This document shows, one piece after another, positions 8,400 to 16,692 of a DNA stretch of 45,625 bases. The first letter of the stretch is position 1. Each line of letters starts with the position of its first letter. Made by a program: the position numbers and the translations under genes. The DNA lies in contig CAJXOH010000011.1 of the NCBI GenBank assembly GCA_913057895.1, positions 1 through 45,625 on the forward strand. The letters run 5' to 3'. Below the pieces are notes generated by a model, which was given only the letters and a program-made list of their open reading frames with translations, ran no database searches and was not told the origin of the DNA. The DNA is from an uncultured Bacteroidota bacterium (GTDB lineage: Bacteria > Bacteroidota > Rhodothermia > Balneolales > Balneolaceae).

Positions 8400-8794
8400 C
8401 TTGACGCCTCCTGCATTTGTAATGCACTTGGGTCGTTGTATTTAGACGGACATTTCATGAGCATATCATTGGCAACAAAGACGTCTGTGTTACCTCGGTA
8501 TTCACCAATCACCACAATCTGAGTGGCTTGCTCAAAGTTATTTGGCTTTGGGCGAGGGTATAGAATCTTTCGCTTGTTGCCAGTTTCGTCGGTCATCCAG
8601 AACGAAAACTGCATCGTTTCACGATTGAAATAGGCCTCTTGTGTATCGTCCCAGGTACCAACAACGTGTGCACCTTTCATGCCTTGAGCCCCTTCAAAGT
8701 CGACATAGGTCGAGATTGAGTTTCCAAAATTATAGAACACTAGTGAAGAAAAGGCGACAATCGCCACAACGCCAAGAATGACTTTAATTTTCAT
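8396..8794 (-). CDS. ccmE: Periplasmic heme chaperone CcmE, cysteine variant
   Basis: This 132-residue protein has one N-terminal membrane anchor (residues 4-22) and a beta-barrel OB-fold domain with SISTYVDFEGAQGMKG and QIVVIGEYRG. CcmE carries heme covalently from CcmC to CcmF. In E. coli the heme-binding residue is His130 in an HxxxY motif; here the same place reads MLMKCPSKYND, so Cys115 replaces the histidine and Tyr119 is kept. A CxxxY CcmE is known from Desulfovibrio and archaea. The flexible tail after the motif is short. The gene overlaps ccmD and ccmF by 4 bp each. Confidence 0.93.
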   Translation of the reverse strand: MKIKVILGVVAIVAFSSLVFYNFGNSISTYVDFEGAQGMKGAHVVGTWDDTQEAYFNRETMQFSFWMTDETGNKRKILYPRPKPNNFEQATQIVVIGEYRGNTDVFVANDMLMKCPSKYNDPSALQMQEASS

Positions 8795-9129
8795 GAAGAT
8801 TTGGGTTCAGATGGATGGGTTTTAGGTTCTGAGGTAGATGAATCAGTGGATGTCTTGGAATAGGATAATTCTGCGTGATGTAGACGGCGTTCCAGTCGAA
8901 GTAAAAAGAATAAAAGTACAAACCATATAATGAGACTTACCCCTAAGACAACAGGCCATAAATCATTTGAACTCATCATTTGAACAAATCCTGATTCTGT
9001 TTGGGCGGCATTTTGTCCTGTTGTAGCAGTCACTCCCTCCCAACTTTGGCTATACGCTGCTGTAAGCGTGTCAACCTGCTCCTGAGCCCCCATTTCTTGT
9101 GATTGATCATTGATCATATTGTATGCCAT
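8791..9129 (-). CDS. ccmD: CcmD-like small membrane protein
   Basis: I start this gene at the ATG at 9129, 24 bp after the ccmC stop, giving 112 residues. The frame is open further upstream, to 9219, but only by running into ccmC. A single membrane helix at about residues 58-78 (LWPVVLGVSLIIWFVLLFFL) is followed by the basic stretch RLERRLHHAE, the usual CcmD layout. CcmD helps release heme-loaded CcmE from the CcmC complex. The segment before the helix (about 55 residues) and the Ser/Thr/Pro-rich tail are longer than in typical 50-70-residue CcmD proteins. The place between ccmC and ccmE is the usual one and supports the call. Confidence 0.75.
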   Translation of the reverse strand: MAYNMINDQSQEMGAQEQVDTLTAAYSQSWEGVTATTGQNAAQTESGFVQMMSSNDLWPVVLGVSLIIWFVLLFFLLRLERRLHHAELSYSKTSTDSSTSEPKTHPSEPKSS

Positions 9130-9152
9130 ATCTACGTCCACCTCCAGACCAT

Positions 9153-9842
9153 CTATCCTATTTGTTGTTTGGACGCTTGAGCCACACGACGTACACGTAA
9201 GGTTACTGTAAACAACCACATAGCGATCAAAATAAATCCAATCACAGCTGGGTAAAAGATGTAACGAAGTTCAGGGGCCGTTATTTCACTAAACGCTGGA
9301 TTTCCTTCAGCACCTGGGTGAAGACTAGGTAGCTGTCGTGGAATCACATACAGGAGAAACGGGACGCTCGTCACAGCAAATACATTATAAATCGCGCTAA
9401 TTCGTGCTCTGATTTTGGGGTCATCAAAAGCTGTTCGAAGCAAGAAATAGGCCACAAACAGAAGCATACTCATAGCTGCCAAATTCATTTTGGGCTCGGA
9501 AAGAATCCACCAAGCACCCCATGTGAAGCGCGCCCAAAGCGAGCCTGTAAGGAGCCCACAAATACCAAAGACAATGCCCACCATGGTCGCAGCAGATGCT
9601 TTTTCATCATCATGCAGGTTCTCACTCATCAAATACTTTACGCTGAAAAAGAACCCGATCGCAAACATCGTCATCATCGTAAACCACATGGGCACATGAA
9701 GAAACAGGTTTCTGGCTGATTCTTCTAAAATGGGAATACGTGGAATGGCTATGGAAAATCCAGCCACTAGGACACCTGTCATCCAGATCATGGTAAACCA
9801 TTTCCAGGGTGCTAACCGAAATGTTGGAGTTTTTGGAGTCAT
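9153..9842 (-). CDS. ccmC: Heme exporter/CcmE loading protein CcmC
   Basis: With the ATG at 9842 the protein has 229 residues and six predicted membrane helices. It loads heme onto CcmE in System I cytochrome c maturation. The WWD motif is TWGAWWILSEPKMN (108-120). Two heme-ligating histidines are seen: His49 in FLHVPMW and His175 in LPSLHPGAEG. An upstream ATG at 9950 would add 36 residues that do not look like CcmC, so I reject it. It is the first gene of ccmC-D-E-F. The ABC exporter genes ccmA and ccmB and the thiol-reducing components are not in this window. Confidence 0.92.
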   Translation of the reverse strand: MTPKTPTFRLAPWKWFTMIWMTGVLVAGFSIAIPRIPILEESARNLFLHVPMWFTMMTMFAIGFFFSVKYLMSENLHDDEKASAATMVGIVFGICGLLTGSLWARFTWGAWWILSEPKMNLAAMSMLLFVAYFLLRTAFDDPKIRARISAIYNVFAVTSVPFLLYVIPRQLPSLHPGAEGNPAFSEITAPELRYIFYPAVIGFILIAMWLFTVTLRVRRVAQASKQQIG

Positions 9843-9870
9843 TCTGCCTAGTTTGTACTCATTCAAAATA

Positions 9871-10518
9871 ATGAAATCCCAGAATCCAGGCTTGAAAATC
9901 GTACCAAATTCGACGGAGACTTCTGAAAAGTCATCAAAGCAGACACCCAAAGGGAGCGTGCATCACTCGGCACAGGAGCCCTCGCAGGGAATCTCTTCAG
10001 GCAACCCCATTGAGAAAGCTCCTTCAAAAATACGATGGCTTCTTTTTTATGTACTTGCAACGTTGAGCATTCCCTTGGCTGGGATAGGGATTTGGAATCT
10101 CCGAGTGCTCGAGACACATCGAAAGTCACATCGCATTCGGCTTACTGACACAAGCCTTGAAGTGGGTGTAGATGCAGCTCAACGTCTATTGCCATGGGAC
10201 CGATTGGACGCCATCCATCTCGAAAAAGATGACTCATGGCTAGGATGGCTTGGATGGCAAATGATTCGCGTTGATGCAGGAGCTGGTCCTGTCGTTTTAC
10301 GCGGGTTTTGGGGAATGAAAGCTCTTGCAGACGAAATGACTCTTCGCAAGGATCATGCTCAGGCACACCGACCATCTTCCACACAGAGTCGACCTTCGGG
10401 CACACAACCTGGCACCACAGAGCAAGTCAATGAACTTGCATTTTTATGGCAACAAGGGCTTTTGACTGAACAAGAATACCGTCAACAAGTGGCATCATTA
10501 AACAACAAGGACAAGTAA
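9871..10518 (+). CDS. Membrane-anchored PH-like protein with C-terminal SHOCT motif
   Basis: From the ATG at 9871 the protein has 215 residues. It has a hydrophilic N-terminus, one membrane helix (about 56-78), a region with the beta-rich pattern of bacterial PH domains (about 88-158, RIRLTDTSLEVGV then LPWDRLDAIHLEKD), a disordered Ser/Thr/Gln linker, and a C-terminal SHOCT-like helix pair (187-211, ELAFLWQQGLLTEQEYRQQVASL). SHOCT motifs are short C-terminal modules thought to aid oligomerisation. The family function is unknown. A GTG at 9958 is another possible start. It is divergent from ccmC, with only 28 bp between the two start codons. It converges on dut. Confidence 0.65.
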   Translation: MKSQNPGLKIVPNSTETSEKSSKQTPKGSVHHSAQEPSQGISSGNPIEKAPSKIRWLLFYVLATLSIPLAGIGIWNLRVLETHRKSHRIRLTDTSLEVGVDAAQRLLPWDRLDAIHLEKDDSWLGWLGWQMIRVDAGAGPVVLRGFWGMKALADEMTLRKDHAQAHRPSSTQSRPSGTQPGTTEQVNELAFLWQQGLLTEQEYRQQVASLNNKDK

Positions 10519-10533
10519 GCAGGCACTTGGCGT

Positions 10534-10992
10534 CTATTTAACCCCGGTACTGCCAAATCCCCCTTCGCCACGAGCGGTCTCATCGAGCTCCTCAACCGTC
10601 TCCCAGGACGCTTGGACAACAGGGGCTACTACCAATTGCGCAATTCGCTCACCATGCTCTACGACAAAGGGTTCGTCACTATGGTTGACCATTAACACAT
10701 GAACTTCCCCGCGAAAATCAGCATCGACTGTCCCCGGAGCATTGATCATCGTGATTCCTTTTTTGATGGCTAGGCCACTACGAGGGCGGACTTGAACCTC
10801 AAATCCACTTGGAATCGCGAGTTTTAATCCTGTTGGAATGGCTTTTCGTTGTCCTGGTTCAAGGGTAACAGCCTCTGAAAGGGCTGCACGCACGTCCATT
10901 CCAGCGGCATCGGCTGTTTCGTACGCAGGGAGTGGTAAATCTTTGGCGTGGTCCAGTTGAACCACACGGATGGAGGGATGGGTAGATGACAT
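10534..10992 (-). CDS. dut: dUTP diphosphatase (dUTPase)
   Basis: The 152-residue protein carries all five motifs of trimeric dUTPases: DAAGMDVRA (motif 1), [11 protein letters not shown] (2), [11 protein letters not shown] (3), ERIAQLVV (4) and GEGGFGSTG (5). The catalytic Asp lies in motif 3, and motif 5 closes over the nucleotide. It hydrolyses dUTP to dUMP and pyrophosphate, keeping uracil out of DNA and supplying thymidylate synthase. It is 12 bp downstream of the DUF3108 gene on the same strand. The window also carries a dCTP deaminase, so two routes to dUMP are present. Confidence 0.97.
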   Translation of the reverse strand: MSSTHPSIRVVQLDHAKDLPLPAYETADAAGMDVRAALSEAVTLEPGQRKAIPTGLKLAIPSGFEVQVRPRSGLAIKKGITMINAPGTVDADFRGEVHVLMVNHSDEPFVVEHGERIAQLVVAPVVQASWETVEELDETARGEGGFGSTGVK

Positions 10993-11004
10993 AGGATGGG
11001 TAGA

Positions 11005-11898
11005 TTAATTGGGTTGCGGTTGATCAAGTTGCTGGGATTCTCCATGAAATGGATTGCGTTGATACGACTGAAGTGTAATTTTCACATTACCAACAAAGAT
11101 CTTGACCCATGCTTCTAGGGGTACTCGTTCAGATTCGGTCGTAAACCAACTTTTAAAGCCACCAGAAAACCCAAATGGACCCTTGATATTGGTCGTCCCT
11201 TCACTAAACCATGCCATCACATCCCCTTCTAGGGCTGGCACCTGTCGTGGTTTTGCGGATTCTTGGGTAGCGGCCTCAAGATCTGCTTGTTCATTTTCTA
11301 TAAATACATTGAGCGAGTAAGGGTTTTGATATCCTGCCGCCAATCGAGAAGCATAAAATACCAGGGACCCTCCAACTGCAGGCTGAACCAAGGGTAGTAC
11401 AGCTTCAGCCTCTCCACGATCAAAAAATCGAACAGAATCACGTTCATGGTCAAATTCAATGAGTGATCGTTCAAATTCATCATCATGAAGATCATCCCTC
11501 CAAAAACGCCTTTCAACAAGCTGATTTTTGTTCTCAAGGTCAAAAAGGGATGTAAATCGTACCTCGCGCTTACCTACAAACGGAATGGATTCATTTCCAT
11601 AAATCGTCATCGTAAGTCGATAGTCGGAAGGGGTACTCATCGTATCTCTCTCCGCTTTTGTGTGTACACGTCCCTCAACGACAACTTCACCGAGGGTTAG
11701 GAATCCATATTCTACCTGGTATCGAAAGGTCTCCTGCAGCTCAACGAGCTCCTGAATGGATAATGGAGTCATCACGGTAGAATCTACGGGAGCACCTGGA
11801 ATGGTTTGAGCAGATGCCGTTCGAGGCGTCCAAGCGCAGAGTGCGCAAAGCACACAGATCATACATCGACTAAACACTGTGTAGAGAGTGGCTTTCAT
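11005..11898 (-). CDS. Exported DUF3108 protein
   Basis: This 297-residue protein has an N-terminal signal sequence (about residues 8-30, MICVLCALCAWTPRTASAQ) and a beta-rich body of the DUF3108 type: QVEYGFLTLGEVVVEG near the start, then VGGSLVFYASRLAAG in the middle and LEAWVKIFVGNVKITL near the end. DUF3108 proteins are common periplasmic or outer-membrane-associated proteins of Bacteroidota and Proteobacteria with no fixed function; a lipoprotein-carrier-like fold has been suggested for relatives. It overlaps the ArsC-like gene by 4 bp and precedes dut by 12 bp, so the three form an operon. Confidence 0.8.
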   Translation of the reverse strand: MKATLYTVFSRCMICVLCALCAWTPRTASAQTIPGAPVDSTVMTPLSIQELVELQETFRYQVEYGFLTLGEVVVEGRVHTKAERDTMSTPSDYRLTMTIYGNESIPFVGKREVRFTSLFDLENKNQLVERRFWRDDLHDDEFERSLIEFDHERDSVRFFDRGEAEAVLPLVQPAVGGSLVFYASRLAAGYQNPYSLNVFIENEQADLEAATQESAKPRQVPALEGDVMAWFSEGTTNIKGPFGFSGGFKSWFTTESERVPLEAWVKIFVGNVKITLQSYQRNPFHGESQQLDQPQPN

Positions 11899-12269
11899 GC
11901 CTCCATGGGACGGTCTGGAGCTGTAAAACCCTCAAACGCCTCCTCATCGTAGCCAATCATCACAGAGTCTCCGCGAACCAACACGGGGCGAAGTATCATG
12001 GACTGGTTCTCACTCAGCACCTTCAGCATCTCAGCATCGGAAAGATCTTTGTCCGCTAGCTCCAATTTTCTCCACGTGGTTCCGCGACGGTTAATCAATG
12101 CATCTAACCCCACTTTTTGACTCAGTTCCGTAAGCTCTTCAACAGATAACGGGGCTTTTTTGAGGTCGATAAATTGAAACGGTCTATCGTGGTCTTCCAA
12201 CCAAGCTTTGGTTTTGCGGATTTTGTCACAGTTGGGGATTCCCAGTACTAGTAGGTCGTCAGTTGGCAT
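11895..12269 (-). CDS. ArsC/Spx-family thioredoxin-fold protein (YffB-like)
   Basis: The 124-residue protein has the ArsC/Spx fold signature. LVLGIPNCDKIRKTKAWLE carries a single N-terminal Cys14 in NCDK rather than the CxxC of Spx. It continues with PFQFIDLKKAPLSVEEL, then NRRGTTWRKL and MILRPVLVRGD, where the arginine before PVL is conserved. This matches the YffB branch, annotated as arsenate reductase-like but more likely a glutathione- or thiol-dependent oxidoreductase. No arsenic genes lie nearby, so a detoxification role is not supported. It heads the operon with the DUF3108 gene and dut and is divergent from a lipoprotein gene. Confidence 0.85.
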   Translation of the reverse strand: MPTDDLLVLGIPNCDKIRKTKAWLEDHDRPFQFIDLKKAPLSVEELTELSQKVGLDALINRRGTTWRKLELADKDLSDAEMLKVLSENQSMILRPVLVRGDSVMIGYDEEAFEGFTAPDRPMEA

Positions 12270-12371
12270 TGGCAGCTTTCTAGATTAATCGTCAAAACGT
12301 ACGCAGACAAGATGCGAGATTTTAGGCATAATGTGGAATCAAAATGGCTACATTTATCTTTCATGAACTAG

Positions 12372-12917
12372 ATGAGCAAAATTTTCAGACAACCATCTGT
12401 GGGAAGAAAAAAACACACGTTTTGGACACTCTGGCTGACAATCATAGTCTTAGGTGTAAGTGCATGCCAAGGAGATGACGACAACATGCAAAAGGACTTT
12501 GAGCGAGAGGCGTACTCTCTGCCTTCCGCCATCACCAAAACAACGTTTAATGGAACCATTGAATCCCGAGATTCCAACGACTGGAGGATAAGCCCCTACT
12601 ATGTAGGCCTTCTCACGGTCCAACCACCCTTTCCAAACCCAGCAAGCACGACTCAAACGGTACAACTCTTGGTGACGATTCAAAGCCTTGATGTGTTGTC
12701 TAGGGTTCGAGTATGGACATTTAATCCATCTCGCCCGTCTACATTGTGGCCTGTTTGGTCGAGCACGTCTCTGGGGCCAGGCATTCTCGAAATCCCCATG
12801 AATCCAATGAATTTTACACCTACTGGGTCGGTAACAGACATCCGAACAACCCATCGAATCATTTTGACAGACCAGTTGGATCAAGTCATTACGTATGGCG
12901 ATGTCCAAATTCAGTAA
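12372..12917 (+). CDS. Uncharacterised lipoprotein
   Basis: The 181-residue protein has an N-terminal basic region, a hydrophobic segment (17-30) and a lipobox LGVSAC with Cys32, so it is probably lipid-anchored. After an acidic linker (QGDDDNMQ) the body is rich in Thr, Ser and Pro and contains PPFPNPASTTQTVQLLVTI near 80-100. That resembles the PNP-plus-beta-sandwich pattern of secreted Bacteroidota proteins. I do not recognise a family. The gene lies 8 bp upstream of a small helical protein gene on the same strand and then murA. A TATCTTTC element about 10 bp upstream of the ATG is a near match to the Bacteroidota -7 box. Confidence 0.65.
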   Translation: MSKIFRQPSVGRKKHTFWTLWLTIIVLGVSACQGDDDNMQKDFEREAYSLPSAITKTTFNGTIESRDSNDWRISPYYVGLLTVQPPFPNPASTTQTVQLLVTIQSLDVLSRVRVWTFNPSRPSTLWPVWSSTSLGPGILEIPMNPMNFTPTGSVTDIRTTHRIILTDQLDQVITYGDVQIQ

Positions 12918-12925
12918 CTTTGACT

Positions 12926-13255
12926 ATGGCTGCACTACGATTAACCCCATCTATGAAAACCATTCTATCAAGCACGATGTACGTGGAACCATGGCATCGT
13001 TTGCAAGAAGAAACAGGATTGCAAGCGGGTGTATTGCGAGCTGATCTGACCACGATGATTTCTCACGGATTGGTGGATGTCTTTCAGGAGGAGGAAGGCG
13101 CGCCAACGACACCTTTTTTTGACGCAGATAATATGCATGGGTTTCATTTTCAGTCTACGCATAAGGGAGTCAAAGCGCTCGCTCTTGCAAGAGCAAAAGA
13201 GCCTGTTTTGGGTGTGCCATCTGACGGAAAAACCGATTCTGGGCAATCATCATGA
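12926..13255 (+). CDS. Small protein of unknown function, winged-helix-like
   Basis: From the ATG at 12926 the protein has 109 residues; another ATG at 12953 would give 100. Residues about 10-55 (STMYVEPWHRLQEETGLQ, then GVLRADLTTMISHGLVDVFQ) have the helix-helix-wing spacing seen in small winged-helix proteins that separate two helices before a 'GLV' turn. I cannot name a family. The middle is acidic, and the C-terminus is basic and probably disordered. It is 8 bp after the lipoprotein gene and 69 bp before murA, so it may be cotranscribed with either. Confidence 0.6.
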   Translation: MAALRLTPSMKTILSSTMYVEPWHRLQEETGLQAGVLRADLTTMISHGLVDVFQEEEGAPTTPFFDADNMHGFHFQSTHKGVKALALARAKEPVLGVPSDGKTDSGQSS

Positions 13256-13324
13256 AACTGCATCTTGTTGACACTGCCAACCAATACACACGTTACTAAC
13301 TGACGTTTTGCACGTTCGCTGCTT

Positions 13325-14596
13325 ATGGACAAATTCATTATTCAAGGCCCTACTCCCATTCATGGCGAACTCCATGTAAGTGGATCCAAGAATGCCGCTT
13401 TACCGCTCATGGCAGCATGTTTGCTTACAGAGGAACGCTCTGAAATCAGAAACATCCCCCGCCTGCAAGACATCTATACCTTTACAAAAGTCATTGAGGG
13501 AACAGGAACCCAAGCCACGTTTAACCCAGATGAAAACCGATGGACGTGCGACGGCTCTACATTGAAAACCCCGGAGGCTCCCTATGATCTTGTTCGCAAG
13601 ATGAGGGCTTCATTCTACATGTTAGGTGCGCTGCTTGGACGTTGCGGAAATGCAAAGGTTTCTCTTCCTGGAGGATGTGCGTGGGGTCCTCGACCGGTGG
13701 ACCTGCATTTGAAAGGACTTGAAGCCATGGGGTACACGTTGTCTCAAAAAGGGGGATATATAGAGGCTGAGGGACCATCTACACTCCCACCATCCAGTTT
13801 CACGCTCCAACCTAGCAGTGTAGGCGCTACGATCAATCTGGTGCTCGCGGCCGTGTTACGAGCCGAATCCTTTCGCCTGGTAAATGCTGCGCTAGAACCC
13901 GATGTGGTACAATTCTGTGAAGCCCTTCAATCCATGGGCGCAGATATCGATGGTGTTGGTACCTCAACATTAACGATTCGTAAGGTTGATCGCCTAAACG
14001 GTCTAGATTGGGATAATACACCAGATCGTATTGAGGCTGGCACGTTTATGATTGCAGCGATGATGCACCCTGATAGTGTATGCACCATCCATGGAATACG
14101 TCGTTCTGAGCTGGGAGGTTTAGCAGACGATATTCGATTAACGGGTGCCATTTGTGAGTTCAATGAGCAAGGGACATCAGTGAGAGTCAAAGCGCCTGAG
14201 CATATTACCCCCATCTCTGTTCGTACAGATATTTATCCAGGTTTTCCAACCGATTTGCAAGCGCAATGGGCAACCATGCTAACCCAAGCCCATGGCACGT
14301 CTGCAGTGGAGGATCGGATTTATGAAGATCGCTTTAGTTATGCTCCAGAGCTTGGGCGACTAGGTGCGGATATCGAGGTAAAACATAATGTGGCGTGGAT
14401 TACAGGACATACACCGTTGAATGGAGCCTCTGTCATGAGTACAGACTTACGGGCTTCCGTGAGTTTGGTAATGGCTGCCATGGTTGCGCGAGGCCAAACC
14501 GAGGTATTGCGAATTTACCATCTTGATCGGGGGTATGAAGCTCTGGAAGAGAAGCTCACAAACATCGGTGCAAATATCGAGCGAGTAAAAGAGTAA
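13325..14596 (+). CDS. murA: UDP-N-acetylglucosamine 1-carboxyvinyltransferase MurA
   Basis: The 423-residue enzyme transfers enolpyruvate from phosphoenolpyruvate to UDP-GlcNAc, the first committed step of peptidoglycan synthesis, in the cytoplasm. Motifs are the N-terminal SGSKNAALPLMAACLL (Lys22 binds phosphoenolpyruvate in the family) and the active-site loop LPGGCAWGPRPVDLH. The loop has Cys118 in the place of E. coli Cys115, so the enzyme should be fosfomycin-sensitive. The C-terminal YPGFPTDLQAQW and DLRASVSLVMAAM are also typical. Length matches the family. A terminator candidate follows the stop codon. Confidence 0.97.
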   Translation: MDKFIIQGPTPIHGELHVSGSKNAALPLMAACLLTEERSEIRNIPRLQDIYTFTKVIEGTGTQATFNPDENRWTCDGSTLKTPEAPYDLVRKMRASFYMLGALLGRCGNAKVSLPGGCAWGPRPVDLHLKGLEAMGYTLSQKGGYIEAEGPSTLPPSSFTLQPSSVGATINLVLAAVLRAESFRLVNAALEPDVVQFCEALQSMGADIDGVGTSTLTIRKVDRLNGLDWDNTPDRIEAGTFMIAAMMHPDSVCTIHGIRRSELGGLADDIRLTGAICEFNEQGTSVRVKAPEHITPISVRTDIYPGFPTDLQAQWATMLTQAHGTSAVEDRIYEDRFSYAPELGRLGADIEVKHNVAWITGHTPLNGASVMSTDLRASVSLVMAAMVARGQTEVLRIYHLDRGYEALEEKLTNIGANIERVKE

Positions 14597-14599
14597 TAT

Positions 14600-14637
14600 T
14601 GCGAGATACACATCGCGCACCGGGCATCCCTTTTTTT
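14600..14637 (+). terminator. Candidate intrinsic terminator after murA
   Basis: Immediately after the murA stop, 14600-14607 (TGCGAGAT) pairs with 14612-14619 (ATCGCGCA), with one mismatch and a 4-nt loop. A smaller GGG-CAT-CCC hairpin follows at 14622-14630 and runs straight into seven Ts (14631-14637). The spacing of the larger stem to the T-run is longer than usual. Confidence 0.5.
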
Positions 14638-14999
14638 GTATATTGCGATTTCAATCTAAATCGCGCAGGTACCGATGTTTCTTCCGTTACTTACATACGT
14701 TTTGACCGCACTTGAGCGTTCTCAAACCATGAACCAAGAATCAACTCTTGCATGGAATACGTCTATTTGGCGCAAATGGATCGAATTCACAACCTTTTTT
14801 CATTTCCCGGCAGCCCATCAGCGACAGTCACTGACACTCTATGAACCTGCTGGATTAAACACACTACACACAGAACACAAGCCAATTTTAGGCGCCAAAC
14901 TAGGCCCCGTACAAGTCATTTGTGACGGAAATCCTATGGATCGGTCCCTACGACTACGTCCGAAGCTAGCGATGTGTTCGCAGTCCAAACAACCGTTTT
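14638..14999 (+). other. Long leader/intergenic region upstream of the RNase E/G gene
   Basis: About 360 bases hold no gene I can support. Near the start is a perfect 7-bp hairpin (GCGATTT at 14645-14651 with AAATCGC at 14658-14664, 6-nt loop). A tight TTGAG-CGTT-CTCAA hairpin lies at 14712-14725. An open frame from 14675 runs through the region and overlaps the RNase gene by 95 bp in another frame; it shows no recognisable domain and I do not call it. RNase E messages in E. coli have a long 5' leader used in autoregulation, so a similar role is possible here. Confidence 0.35.
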
Positions 15000-16688
15000 A
15001 TGAGCAACCAAGTTTTAATTCATTCCTCAGGGAAACAGACCCAAATCGCACTCATCGAAAAAGGAGAGCTCTCTCAGCTCTTTATCGATTCTGAGCAAAA
15101 CCAACGTACCGTAGGCGATATTTTCCTCGCCAGAGTCCACAAAGTGATGCCTGGAATACGGGCTGCATTCATTGATGTGGGTCTGGAAAAGGATGCGTTT
15201 TTACACTTTTCAGACGCTGGCGACCACCTTGGTGACTATGTTCGCATGATCAATGGCACCAAAAATATTCCGAAAGAGGCTCTATCCCAGCTCGATTCCT
15301 TTGACACGTTAAGCAATCACGACAAGCAAATGCTTGCCGGAAAACTTTTGCAACCCAACCAGAAAATGTTGGTCCAAATTGCCAAGGAGCCAATGGGTAG
15401 CAAAGGGCCACGTATCACAACAGATATTTCGATTGCGGGTCGTTTTTTGGTACTTATTCCCATGGGTAAACATGTCGCCGTTTCTAAGAAGGTGAATAAT
15501 TTCCGAGAACGGAAACGTCTAAAGTCGATTGTTGGATCGATGCTCCCGGAAGGATTTGGCGTGATTGTTCGCACTGTCGCAGAGCGCCAAGAGAAGGAGG
15601 CTATTGAGGATGACATGCGTATGATTCTACAGAAGTGGGAACGCTTGATGGACAAGCTTGAAGGAGCCAAACCACCACAATTGCTGCACAAGGATCTAGA
15701 TATGACCGAGAGTATCCTTCGAGATCTATTTGCTAAGTCCTATGATCAGATTTTGATTGATGATTATGAGATGTATAAGGAAACAAAAGAGTTCGCAGCA
15801 ACTATCTCTCCAGCCCTAGAAAAAGCGGTAAAGCTCTACAAAGGGCGTGATCATATCTTTGATAGTTATAACATTAGCAATGATGTTGCCTCCATTTTCA
15901 GCGACCGCGTCAAAATGCCATCGGGAGGGTATCTCATTATTGAGCAGACCGAGGCTATGTACGTGGTTGATGTCAACTCTGGGCCGTATGCTGCCAAGGA
16001 TCAACAAGAAGATAATTCCCTCAAAACCAATCTTGAGGCAGCTCGTGAAATCGCAAAACAACTTCGATTACGAGATCTAGGTGGGATTATTGTGGTCGAC
16101 TTTATTGATTTGAGAGAGGATGTCAACCGTAAGAAGATCTTTGATGAACTCAAGAAGGAGTTCAAGAAAGACCGCGCGAAAACCAATGTGATTGGGATGA
16201 GTGATTTTGGGTTGATTCAGATTACCCGTCAACGGATTCGCCCAAGTGTAGTTAAAAGTGTGACCTTACCCTGTCCAAGTTGTAAAGGGGCAGGAACGGT
16301 GATTTCCAAGGATACCGTTGTGAATGATCTAGCAGCATGGATTTCAAAGTTCCGACGCCAATCTGGATATCGAGTGGTTGAGGTATTTGTGAATCCTTAC
16401 TTGAAGTCGCATCTTGAGAATGGTGGTTGGTGGAGCTTGCGTTGGAAGTGGATGAGACGCTACAACGTACGGTTGAAACTTATCGCCGACGAAAGTGTGT
16501 CACTTAGTGAATTTCGAGCAGCACTCCCTGGAACTGAGGTTGATATCGTGGATGCGGTGAATCGTCAGTGGTCCTTGGACAAAGTGCTCAAAGAGGCGGA
16601 AAAAGCAACGCCTCCCAAAGAAAATCATGAAGATGACGAGATACTAGAGTATTATGAAAAAGAGGCCGACGAGCCAACAAACGCCTAA
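15000..16688 (+). CDS. rng: Ribonuclease E/G
   Basis: The 562-residue protein is an endoribonuclease of the RNase E/G family that acts in mRNA decay and rRNA/tRNA processing. An S1 RNA-binding domain occupies about residues 35-110 (GDIFLARVHKVMPGIRAAFIDVG). The DNase I-like catalytic domain includes the acidic metal-binding segment AMYVVDVNSG and IIVVDFIDL (the two catalytic aspartates of the family), and FGLIQITRQRIRPS follows. The zinc-link is LPCPSCKGAG. The protein ends soon after the catalytic core, without the long scaffold tail of E. coli RNase E, so RNase G is the better name. It is preceded by a 400-bp gap and followed 4 bp later by the protease gene. Confidence 0.94.
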   Translation: MSNQVLIHSSGKQTQIALIEKGELSQLFIDSEQNQRTVGDIFLARVHKVMPGIRAAFIDVGLEKDAFLHFSDAGDHLGDYVRMINGTKNIPKEALSQLDSFDTLSNHDKQMLAGKLLQPNQKMLVQIAKEPMGSKGPRITTDISIAGRFLVLIPMGKHVAVSKKVNNFRERKRLKSIVGSMLPEGFGVIVRTVAERQEKEAIEDDMRMILQKWERLMDKLEGAKPPQLLHKDLDMTESILRDLFAKSYDQILIDDYEMYKETKEFAATISPALEKAVKLYKGRDHIFDSYNISNDVASIFSDRVKMPSGGYLIIEQTEAMYVVDVNSGPYAAKDQQEDNSLKTNLEAAREIAKQLRLRDLGGIIVVDFIDLREDVNRKKIFDELKKEFKKDRAKTNVIGMSDFGLIQITRQRIRPSVVKSVTLPCPSCKGAGTVISKDTVVNDLAAWISKFRRQSGYRVVEVFVNPYLKSHLENGGWWSLRWKWMRRYNVRLKLIADESVSLSEFRAALPGTEVDIVDAVNRQWSLDKVLKEAEKATPPKENHEDDEILEYYEKEADEPTNA

Positions 16689-16692
16689 GCTT

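Noticed and set aside
9843..9950. 36-residue upstream extension of CcmC
   Set aside because: The extra residues do not resemble CcmC and the ATG at 9842 precedes the usual N-terminus.
11895..12269. Arsenate resistance role for the ArsC-like protein
   Set aside because: There is a single N-terminal cysteine of the YffB type and no arsenic genes nearby.
14675..15094. 139-residue open frame before and into the RNase E/G gene
   Set aside because: It overlaps the clear RNase start by 95 bp in another frame, has no recognisable domain and its composition looks like untranslated leader.
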